Below, one piece after another: positions 1-5,100 of a stretch of 8,798 nt of DNA. The first letter of the stretch is position 1, and every line of letters starts with the position of its first letter. The stretch is from assembly GCA_947453125.1 (NCBI GenBank), contig CANGGC010000059.1:1-8798 (forward strand), given 5' to 3'. The position numbers and the translations under genes are program-made. The DNA comes from Planctomycetaceae bacterium. Lineage in GTDB: Bacteria; Planctomycetota; Planctomycetia; Pirellulales; UBA1268. The notes beneath the pieces are model-generated. The model saw nothing but the letters and a program-made list of their open reading frames with translations, was not told where the DNA came from and did no database searches.

Positions 1-298
1 CACAACTCCAGGCCAGAAGCGTGCCGCCGATCATCCGCACGATCGCCAGGGGGATCGGGTCGGCGGGGGTGAACCAGAAACGATCCCAGGCCTCTCCCCA
101 GGCGGCGAACCACCCCTGCTCGGCACTCCCCCCCTGCCCTGTCGGCTGGCCGGTGAACGCCACACTCCCCTTCCCCGCCGCACTCGATCCGGCGGCGGGA
201 GCCGACTCGGCTGCGTTCCAGGGCCCCGGGATCACGTCGACAGGACGAGGCTCCGACGGGCCACGCTGTTGCGGGGGTCGATGGTGATGGCGACTCAT
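1..298 (-). CDS. HTTM-family membrane protein, N-terminal part (runs off the window)
   Basis: Reading the minus strand from the ATG at 298 gives an open frame of 99 codons to the window edge. The first 60 or so residues are polar and rich in Pro, Gly, Ala and Gln, starting MSRHHHRPPQQRG, and look disordered. They are followed by AWDRFWFTPADPIPLAIVRM and a hydrophobic stretch. The pattern W-x-R-F-W-F-T-P-A-D-P before a first membrane helix is what I know from planctomycete HTTM proteins (horizontally transferred transmembrane domain, related to vitamin K-dependent gamma-carboxylase). The start codon overlaps the stop of the upstream gene as ATGA, and a GGAG lies 8 bases before it (307-310). 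The catalytic part is outside the window, so carboxylase activity cannot be judged; many HTTM proteins have no proven enzyme activity. Family call fairly sure, function unknown. Confidence 0.72.
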   Translation of the reverse strand, partial: MSRHHHRPPQQRGPSEPRPVDVIPGPWNAAESAPAAGSSAAGKGSVAFTGQPTGQGGSAEQGWFAAWGEAWDRFWFTPADPIPLAIVRMIGGTLLAWSC

Positions 299-939
299 CG
301 GTTCGGCTCCGCGGAGGAGGCGAATGCATAGATGCCCAGCGGCGTCTCGATGTCAGCGGCGGAGCGTCCGGCGATCACGTCTTCAGGGGCGGGGAGATCG
401 AACTCGACCATCGACAGCTCGACCTCGACGCCGCCGTGGCGCCGCAGCAGTTGGCCGGCGACCCCCATCACCAGCGGCTGCCACTGCGGCTTCGACTCGC
501 GACGGACGTCGGCGGGAGCGTCGGCAGCGGGCACCAGCCCGGCGATCTTCTCGGCGATCATGAACCTGCGGTGGTAGAGGAGGCGTGGTCGGTCGACGGT
601 CGGGTCGGGGAGCGAGCCTGAGCGAGTCGTCCCGTCGGGCATCCGCATCACCCAGCGGATCGCATGCCCCGGTCCGGGATCGGGGGCGAAGAACCGGTAG
701 CCGTGGCCGAGATAGAGCGCTCCGACCAACGGCCGCAGCGGTTGGATCAACCGCGTGGCCAGCGCACTCGACGGTGCCGGCCCCGCCAGCGGAGGCGCGA
801 TGACCAGTGCCAAGTAAAGGAGGATCGCCACCGTGGCGGCAGCCCGACCGATACGGGTCCAGCGGGGGCCAGTGGCGGCAACAGGGCTGGAGGGGGGGGC
901 GTTCACGAAAGCGAGTGGCCGGACCACCGGCACGTCCAT
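295..939 (-). CDS. Conserved small membrane protein paired with the HTTM gene
   Basis: A 214-residue protein of unknown function. After a basic, proline-rich cytoplasmic-looking N-terminus there is one clear membrane helix at about residues 31-53 and a second, weaker hydrophobic stretch at 64-80. Then comes the motif YRFFAPDPGPGHAIRW (81-96) and a soluble region rich in beta-type residues. A protein of this kind, with an FFAPDPGP-like motif, is the usual partner of HTTM genes in planctomycetes as far as I recall. The 4-base ATGA overlap with the HTTM start supports coupled translation and a shared membrane complex. No Shine-Dalgarno precedes the ATG at 939; a TGGTAGAGT sequence at 967-975 could be an extended -10 just upstream. 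The start is therefore uncertain by a few codons, while the gene itself is secure. Confidence 0.8.
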   Translation of the reverse strand: MDVPVVRPLAFVNAPPSSPVAATGPRWTRIGRAAATVAILLYLALVIAPPLAGPAPSSALATRLIQPLRPLVGALYLGHGYRFFAPDPGPGHAIRWVMRMPDGTTRSGSLPDPTVDRPRLLYHRRFMIAEKIAGLVPAADAPADVRRESKPQWQPLVMGVAGQLLRRHGGVEVELSMVEFDLPAPEDVIAGRSAADIETPLGIYAFASSAEPNR

Positions 940-966
940 CAGGGTCGGGGCGATCGATCCAGATTC

Positions 967-972
967 ACTCTA
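967..972 (-). promoter_or_regulatory. Candidate extended -10 element for the 214-aa/HTTM pair
   Basis: On the minus strand the sequence TGGTAGAGT (975 to 967) resembles an extended -10 (TGn-TAGAGT). It sits about 28 bases before the ATG at 939 and downstream of the terminator of the preceding gene, which is where a promoter is needed. There is no convincing -35 hexamer 16-18 bases upstream. A near-identical TGGTAGAAT lies before the FKBP gene. Confidence 0.25.
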
Positions 973-1060
973 CCACCCCCGGGAGACTTCCTTTCCGAGG
1001 AGGCCATCGGAATCGTTTCGGCCGCTCTTCCCCCGCGACTTGCGGAGGAACCGCGGCGGC

Positions 1061-1098
1061 AAAAAAAAGCTCCCGCGCGGCACGGGCCGCGCGGGAGC
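1061..1098 (-). terminator. Rho-independent terminator of the TIGR03000 gene
   Basis: A perfect 13-bp inverted repeat (arms 1069-1081 and 1086-1098) encloses the 4-base loop 1082-1085 and is GC-rich throughout. On the minus strand it is followed directly by eight T residues (the A run at 1061-1068). It lies 34 bases past the stop codon at 1133 and so ends transcription of the repeat-protein gene. It is the only classical terminator I can see in the window, and it separates that gene from the HTTM pair. Confidence 0.93.
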
Positions 1099-1132
1099 GA
1101 ATCTCAACCAGACTGGCCGCTGGGGCCGGCGG

Positions 1133-2359
1133 TCAGCGGATCGACACCTGAGCGTCGGTCGAGGCGGTCCGCTGGGCGGGGTCGAGCGACAGCTCCACCG
1201 ACTTCCCGGCGACGAGGTCGATGGTCTTCGAGACCACCTGCTCCTTGCCGTCGACGACGGTGGCAACCTTGATCTCGTAGTTCTTCCACGCCTGGCCGTC
1301 CTTGAGGGTCGACGTCTCGAAGAGCCGGACAGCCCCGCTCGACGACGTCTCGTTGCCGGCGAGCCAGACCTTGGCGTCGGCGGGCACGCGGAGGGTCAGG
1401 CTGGTCTTCGGAGCAGCGACGGCAGTGTCGAAGGTGACGGTCGAACGGTTGCCAGCGGTGAGCGTGACCGACTTGGTCTGCTCGCTGGGGGTGCCGTCAC
1501 GATCCACGACCATCTTCACGACGAACTCGTAATCCTTGCCAGCCTCGAGGCCACGCGAGACATAGCGACGCAGCGAGCCGGTCGCCGCGGTCTTGGCCCC
1601 ATTGACGAACACCTGGGCGTCGGCAGGCAGGTTGACGACGAGCATCGCACCGTCGGCCGGCACCGTCTCGACCGCAGCACCGGTGTTGCTCGACGGCGTG
1701 CCGATGATCTCGCCACCGCCGTACGACGGAGTGCCGTAGACCGGGGTGGAGTACGAATCGCCCATCACTCGGTTGGTCTCGACCGGGTAGCCAGTCGAGT
1801 ACTCGCTGCCGCTGGAGTAGGCCGGAGCGGAGTAGCCGCCGTACGAGCCGCCGCCGTAGGAGCCACCCGAGCTACCGCCACCCGAGCTACCGCCACCCGA
1901 GCTGCCACCGGAGCTGCCGCCGTAGGAGCCACCCGAGCTACCGCCGGACGAGCCGCCCGAACTGCCGCCACCCGAGCTGCCCCCCGACGACCCGCCCGAG
2001 CTGCCATGGCGGTAGTAGGACCGCATCGCCTTCTTCTGGGCGTGGTGGGCGAACAGGCCACCGTGCGACCCGCCCGACGACCCGCCGTAGGAACCGTACG
2101 ACCCGTGGGAGCCGTACGAACCACCCGACGAACCACCAGCACCGTAGCCACCGGACGAACCGCCCGACGACCCACCGTAGGAGCCACCCGAGCTCCCACC
2201 GGACGAACCCCCAGACGAACCACCAGACGAACCACCAGATGAACCATGGGAGGCACTGTAGCGGTGGTGCCAACCGGCATGCGCATCGCAGGCCGTCGCA
2301 ACAACCGCGAGAAACGTGACAATTCCTGCAAACTTGCAGCTGTGACGAAGGACCGACAT
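1133..2359 (-). CDS. Secreted Gly/Ser-repeat protein with two TIGR03000 domains
   Basis: A 408-residue exported protein. Residues 1-28 are a signal peptide (basic start, hydrophobic 11-23, cleavage likely after AHA at 26-28). Residues 39-100 and 119-176 are GGSS/GGSY repeats, split by a basic island LFAHHAQKKAMRSYYRHG (102-119). A Tyr/Ser/Pro linker follows to about 230. Residues 233-311 and 317-394 are two copies of a small beta domain with the pattern (L)xVxxPADAxVxxxG, then Arg-(Y/L)(V/F), GxxxxYE(F/I)xVK and V-x-L-x-AG. I recognise this as the planctomycete TIGR03000 domain, whose function is unknown. The ATG at 2359 is chosen because it is preceded by GGAGAG at 8 bases and starts the signal peptide. 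The frame stays open to 2590, but that extension is not protein-like. A strong terminator follows, so it is probably monocistronic. A cell-surface or envelope structural role is inference. Confidence 0.88.
   Translation of the reverse strand: MSVLRHSCKFAGIVTFLAVVATACDAHAGWHHRYSASHGSSGGSSGGSSGGSSGGSSGGSYGGSSGGSSGGYGAGGSSGGSYGSHGSYGSYGGSSGGSHGGLFAHHAQKKAMRSYYRHGSSGGSSGGSSGGGSSGGSSGGSSGGSYGGSSGGSSGGGSSGGGSSGGSYGGGSYGGYSAPAYSSGSEYSTGYPVETNRVMGDSYSTPVYGTPSYGGGEIIGTPSSNTGAAVETVPADGAMLVVNLPADAQVFVNGAKTAATGSLRRYVSRGLEAGKDYEFVVKMVVDRDGTPSEQTKSVTLTAGNRSTVTFDTAVAAPKTSLTLRVPADAKVWLAGNETSSSGAVRLFETSTLKDGQAWKNYEIKVATVVDGKEQVVSKTIDLVAGKSVELSLDPAQRTASTDAQVSIR
1865..1909 (-). repeat. 15-bp tandem repeat (GGGSS units) within the repeat gene
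   Basis: Three 15-bp units at 1865-1879, 1880-1894 and 1895-1909. The first two are identical (acccgagctaccgcc) and the third differs at two bases. They encode Gly/Ser blocks at about residues 151-165. Identity at the nucleotide level suggests recent duplication by slippage or unequal exchange. Confidence 0.85.
2199..2246 (-). repeat. 12-bp tandem repeat (GGSS units) within the repeat gene
   Basis: Four 12-bp units at 2199-2210, 2211-2222, 2223-2234 and 2235-2246. The middle two are identical (ccagacgaacca), the last differs at one base and the first at two. They encode the first GGSS run just after the signal peptide (about residues 38-54). Different codons are used here than in the downstream 15-bp block, so the two arrays expanded independently. 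Confidence 0.85.
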
Positions 2360-2364
2360 CGGGA

Positions 2365-2373
2365 TCTCTCTCC
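2365..2373 (-). promoter_or_regulatory. Ribosome binding site deciding the TIGR03000 gene start
   Basis: On the minus strand GGAGAGAGA (2373 to 2365) lies just before the ATG at 2359, with GGAGAG 8 bases away. This spacing, together with the signal peptide that begins there, fixes the start against the longer open frame. Confidence 0.7.
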
Positions 2374-2472
2374 GGTGAATGGTTGGATGGTGAGGTGAAG
2401 CAAAGTGAACTGGAAGGGACCGCCCCGCGCCCGGCCCCCGCTGACCGGGTGCCGTACCGACCGCATGAGGCA

Positions 2473-2500
2473 AAGATAATTTGCCGGTCGGGTAAAGCAA
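2473..2500 (-). promoter_or_regulatory. Candidate sigma70-like promoter for the TIGR03000 gene
   Basis: On the minus strand TTGCTT (2500 to 2495) and TATCTT (2478 to 2473) are separated by 16 bases, in the most AT-rich part of the intergenic region, and point at the gene starting at 2359. Both hexamers are imperfect. An alternative is the upstream TACAAT at 2556-2561. Confidence 0.35.
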
Positions 2501-2555
2501 GCAGTTTAGGAAAGAGGGGTCGTGTTTGACGACCAGAAAGACGAGGTCTGGGAAG

Positions 2556-2561
2556 ATTGTA
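2556..2561 (-). promoter_or_regulatory. Alternative -10 candidate (TACAAT) for the TIGR03000 gene
   Basis: TACAAT reads on the minus strand about 197 bases before the ATG at 2359 and matches five of six bases of TATAAT. No acceptable -35 sits 16-18 bases upstream, so this is only a weak alternative. Confidence 0.22.
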
Positions 2562-2675
2562 GCGGTTGCACAGGGCAACGCATGGTGCACAGACCCCCTA
2601 ATCCCCCTTGCCTCCGGAAACGGCCGGAATCTCCGCAGCCCTTTTCAGCCCCTTCGCCCCTTCCCCCGCGGGCCT

Positions 2676-2687
2676 TTCCGGCCGGAA
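2676..2687. repeat. 12-bp perfect palindrome
   Basis: The sequence ttccggccggaa is a perfect palindrome in the intergenic region. It could be a binding site for a dimeric regulator or simply GC-rich chance; it overlaps the right copy of an 11-bp direct repeat. Confidence 0.5.
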
Positions 2688-2710
2688 TCGCCGGACGACG
2701 GCCCGCGTGG

Positions 2711-2800
2711 AGGGAGTGATCCCGGGACGCCTAGCAGAGAGTCATCCCTGGGCGTTTAGCAGAGAGTCATCCCTGGGCGCCTGGCAGGGAGCTATCCCGG
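2711..2800. repeat. 25-bp tandem repeat with hairpin-forming units
   Basis: Units at 2711-2735, 2736-2760 and 2761-2785, plus a partial fourth at 2786-2800. The second and third differ at three of 25 positions; the first is more diverged. On the minus strand each unit contains GGGA-N4-TCyC, able to form a 4-5 bp stem with a tetraloop. The loops are TAGC, TGAC, TGAC and TCAC, and the third stem pair is G-C in two units and G-U in the other two, so pairing is kept while the loop changes. Between stems is a linker of the form GCyArrCGyCC. It begins 24 bases after the PIMT stop. A role as RNA structure, terminator or mobile intergenic repeat is inference. Confidence 0.85.
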
Positions 2801-2823
2801 GAGATCGACGGGGCGTCTTCCCC

Positions 2824-4053
2824 TCAGCGGGCAACCCCCTCGATCCGGACATCATCCGCCTCGAGTCTGCCGGTACTCCCGAGCATCCCCACCAGCGCGA
2901 TCGCCTCACGGGCCCAGACCGGAACCGTGAGCGTTCCCTGCACGTGCTTCCAGGGAAAGGTCCCCTTCCCAACCGGCAGCATCGCCCGTGAAGACCGGCT
3001 CCGCCTTTCGTCGAAGAACTGGACGCCGAGCGCCGGCAGCTCTTCCGGCGAATGGCCTTCCCGGATCGACTCCCCGCGGACCTCGAGGGCCACCGCGAGC
3101 CGGCCGATCGCACGACCATCGACGGCAAACCCCTGGAAGAGCTGCGCCGGCCTGCCCTTCTCCGCATTCTCCAGCCGCAGGAATCGCTCCCCCTCGGGAG
3201 CGTCGGGCGCCTCGACCAGCTCCATTTGCCGGCCGTAGTACCACGACGTCGGGACTTCCGCCCCGGGGAGCAGCTCCTCGAAGCCACCGTTGCCAATCGC
3301 CGGTCGCGTTCCGTCGGGCTGCACGATCCTCGCCTCCTCGGCCTCACCGGTCATCGGCACGAACAGGCTCGGCACGAGCGACTCGCGCACCATCTCCCCG
3401 TCACGTTTCGTGAGCAGGACGAGCATCTGGTCGTACCGCTCGCCGACAGGGATCACCATCCGCCCCCCTTCGGCCAACTGTTCGACGAGCGGTTTGGGGA
3501 TCTCCTCGGGGGAACAGGTGACGATGATCTTGTCGAACGGGGCATGCTCCGGCCATCCCTGGAAGCCGTCGCCGATTTTCGTAACGACGTTCTTGTAGCC
3601 GAGCCTGGTGAGGATCCTCGCGGCCTTCTCGCCGAGCGGCTTGTTGATCTCGATCGAGTAGACCGTCTTCACCAGCGGCGACAGCACCGCCGCCTGGTAG
3701 CCGCTGCCGGTGCCGATCTCGAGAACACGATCGGTGGGCCGTGGCTCGAGCCGCTCGGTCATGTAGGCGACGACGAACGGACCGGAGATCGTCTGCTTCT
3801 CGCCGATCGGCAGGGCCATGTCGACGTAGGCGAGATGACGCTGTGACGGGGGGACGAACTCGTGCCGAGGGGTCGTCCGCAGGCTCTCGAGCACGCGGGG
3901 ATCAGTGACGCCACCGGCCGCGATGTCCTCGAGGGCCATCCGCTCCCGCAACCCCCGCATCCGTTCGGCGGTGGCATCAGGGGGCGCGGCACCGGCCGCG
4001 ACCATCGCGAGCATCACCATCACCGACACCACTCCCGCCGCCGCTCGCTTCAT
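2824..4053 (-). CDS. pcm: Exported protein-L-isoaspartate O-methyltransferase with extra C-terminal domain
   Basis: A 409-residue protein; ordinary PIMTs are about 210-230 residues. Residues 1-22 are a signal peptide (MKRAAAG then a hydrophobic run ending AAGAA). The methyltransferase spans about 30-240. It has GEKQTISGPFVVAYMTE (84-100) with the family's conserved Ser at 90, the SAM-binding motif VLEIGTGSGYQ (110-120), the acidic residue after the next strand in YSIEIN (132-137), and FVPMTG (231-236) at the domain end. The family methylates isoaspartyl residues so that damaged proteins return to aspartate. Residues 252-409 form a separate domain (NGGFEE, a Trp/Tyr-rich segment, FLRLEN, FPWKHVQGTLTVP, final DDVRIE) resembling a carbohydrate-binding jelly roll. 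The preceding FKBP gene ends 43 bases upstream, in the same direction. How SAM would reach an exported enzyme is unexplained. Confidence 0.9.
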   Translation of the reverse strand: MKRAAAGVVSVMVMLAMVAAGAAPPDATAERMRGLRERMALEDIAAGGVTDPRVLESLRTTPRHEFVPPSQRHLAYVDMALPIGEKQTISGPFVVAYMTERLEPRPTDRVLEIGTGSGYQAAVLSPLVKTVYSIEINKPLGEKAARILTRLGYKNVVTKIGDGFQGWPEHAPFDKIIVTCSPEEIPKPLVEQLAEGGRMVIPVGERYDQMLVLLTKRDGEMVRESLVPSLFVPMTGEAEEARIVQPDGTRPAIGNGGFEELLPGAEVPTSWYYGRQMELVEAPDAPEGERFLRLENAEKGRPAQLFQGFAVDGRAIGRLAVALEVRGESIREGHSPEELPALGVQFFDERRSRSSRAMLPVGKGTFPWKHVQGTLTVPVWAREAIALVGMLGSTGRLEADDVRIEGVAR

Positions 4054-4096
4054 GGCCGCCCCCCGTCACGGTCAGCCCCGGCCCGTATCGCCCTCA

Positions 4097-4939
4097 TCAC
4101 TTCGCCGCTTTCGATCCCGACTCGATCCCGAGCAATTCCATCTCGAAGACGAGTGCCTCGCCCGGCTCGATCACGGGGGGCGAGCCGTCGTCGCCATACC
4201 CGAGATCCGGCGGTACCCACAGCCGCCATTTCGACCCCACCGTCATCAGCGGGAGCGCTTCCTGCCAGCCGGGGATCACCTGCTGGACCGGGAACCGGAT
4301 CGGCCCCTGGGCAGGATCACTCGCATCGAATTCCTTCCCATCGAGGTGCATGCCACGGTAGTGGGTCGCCACAACGTCGGTCGGCTTCGGCTTCGGGCCT
4401 TCCCCACCTTTGAGCACCTCGTACTGCAATCCGCTGGGGAGCGTCACGATCCCCTTCTTCCCCTTGTTGGCGGCGAGAAACTGGGCGGCCTTGGCCCGGT
4501 TCGCCTTCCCCTTCTCCGCCATCTGCTGACGGAAGGCCTCGTTCTCCTTCTGCATCCGGGCCTCGAAGGCCTGGAGTGCGGCCGTGAGCTGCACGTCGGG
4601 GAGACGCGGCGGGGTGCCGCTAACCGCATCGGAGAGCCCCTGCGCCAAAGCAGCGAAATCGAACGGAGCCTTCTGGGCGCGGAAGTCGGCGGCGATCTGA
4701 CTGCCGATGCGGAGGCCGAGGGCGTAGCCGAGCGTTCCCTCCGGCGTGTCGAGGGCGGCCTCCACCGGCGCCGTCAGCGGTTGGGCGGGGGGGCGCTTCG
4801 CCGCCGGAGCTCCCGGCTGGGCGACAGCGGGAGGGCTCGCGACGAGGCTGGCAAACAGGATCGCCACAGCCGCTCCGACTCCCCTCCCCTGCCCCGCGCC
4901 CCGGCGGTACGGCGAACGACCGACTCCCTTGCGATTCAT
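4097..4939 (-). CDS. Exported FKBP-type peptidyl-prolyl isomerase (Mip/FkpA-like)
   Basis: A 280-residue protein that speeds cis-trans isomerisation of prolyl bonds, probably in the periplasm-like space. Residues 1-40 are a signal peptide with a long basic n-region, hydrophobic 21-35 and cleavage after AVA. Residues 64-150 match the helical dimerisation domain of Mip/FkpA (TLGYALGLRIGSQIA, long charged helix 120-160). Residues 166-272 are the FKBP domain. All the pocket residues of FKBP12 have counterparts: Tyr194, Phe204, Asp205, Phe216, Val221, Ile222, Trp225, Tyr248 and Phe265. The ATG at 4939 is chosen because AGGGAGG lies 8 bases upstream and the signal peptide begins there. The frame stays open to a GTG at 5104 that overlaps the ABC stop codon, but that extension has no recognisable content. 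It is probably co-transcribed with the PIMT gene downstream. Confidence 0.92.
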   Translation of the reverse strand: MNRKGVGRSPYRRGAGQGRGVGAAVAILFASLVASPPAVAQPGAPAAKRPPAQPLTAPVEAALDTPEGTLGYALGLRIGSQIAADFRAQKAPFDFAALAQGLSDAVSGTPPRLPDVQLTAALQAFEARMQKENEAFRQQMAEKGKANRAKAAQFLAANKGKKGIVTLPSGLQYEVLKGGEGPKPKPTDVVATHYRGMHLDGKEFDASDPAQGPIRFPVQQVIPGWQEALPLMTVGSKWRLWVPPDLGYGDDGSPPVIEPGEALVFEMELLGIESGSKAAK

Positions 4940-4954
4940 CTCCTCTTCCTCCCT
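4940..4954 (-). promoter_or_regulatory. Ribosome binding site deciding the FKBP gene start
   Basis: On the minus strand the 15 bases before the ATG read AGGGAGGAAGAGGAG; AGGGAGG ends 8 bases before the start. This purine run and the signal peptide that follows favour the ATG at 4939 over the upstream in-frame GTG at 5104. Confidence 0.75.
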
Positions 4955-5027
4955 GACAGCCTGTTGGATCAAGTGCCCAATTCGTGACCAATTTCCCTGG
5001 CAATCCGCGCCGGTCGCGACGCTTACG

Positions 5028-5033
5028 ATTCTA
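5028..5033 (-). promoter_or_regulatory. Candidate extended -10 element before the FKBP gene
   Basis: TGGTAGAAT reads on the minus strand from 5036 to 5028 in the 161-base gap between the ABC ATPase and FKBP genes, about 89 bases before the FKBP start. No matching -35 is visible. It resembles TGGTAGAGT at 967-975. If real, the FKBP-PIMT pair could be transcribed apart from the ABC operon. Confidence 0.25.
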
Positions 5034-5100
5034 CCAATGCCCCCCGATCCTTCCTGCGCCAAAGCCTCGAATAGCCCACGCCGCTCTCCCGACAGGACGA

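Larger units (their letters stand above)
2360..2823. other. 464-bp intergenic region between PIMT and the TIGR03000 gene
   Basis: I find no credible gene here; the open frames present are compositional. It holds, from right to left, a 25-bp tandem repeat (2711-2800), a perfect 12-bp palindrome (2676-2687), an 11-bp direct repeat cggccggaatc at 2621-2631 and 2679-2689, and an AT-richer part (2465-2565) that probably carries the promoter of the repeat-protein gene. The 5' untranslated region would be about 110-195 bases, depending on which -10 is used. No classical terminator follows PIMT, so the hairpin-forming repeat may take that role. Confidence 0.7.

Noticed and set aside
833..2242. A 469-codon plus-strand open frame with Arg/Ala/Thr repeats
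   Set aside because: It is antisense to the TIGR03000 gene; its repeats are just the complement of the GGS codons, and it has no recognisable domain or coherent start.
2281..2300. Lipoprotein signal in the TIGR03000 protein (VATAC at residues 20-24)
   Set aside because: The residues before the Cys do not fit a lipobox well (no Leu or Val at -3), and a standard signal peptidase I site AHA follows at once.
2360..2590. 77-codon N-terminal extension of the TIGR03000 protein
   Set aside because: A signal peptide and a well-spaced ribosome binding site start at 2359; the extension covers the probable promoter and leader.
2676..2700. Rho-independent terminator after the PIMT gene at the GC-rich palindrome
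   Set aside because: There is no T run after the stem in the minus-strand direction and it lies more than 120 bases from the stop codon.
2711..2810. CRISPR array
   Set aside because: The repeat is a direct tandem array with no spacers, the copies are diverged, and there are no cas genes.
3052..3846. A 264-codon plus-strand open frame
   Set aside because: It is antisense to the PIMT gene and shows no family features.
3905..4987. A 360-codon plus-strand open frame
   Set aside because: It lies antisense across the PIMT and FKBP genes, both well supported by motifs; its sequence is compositional.
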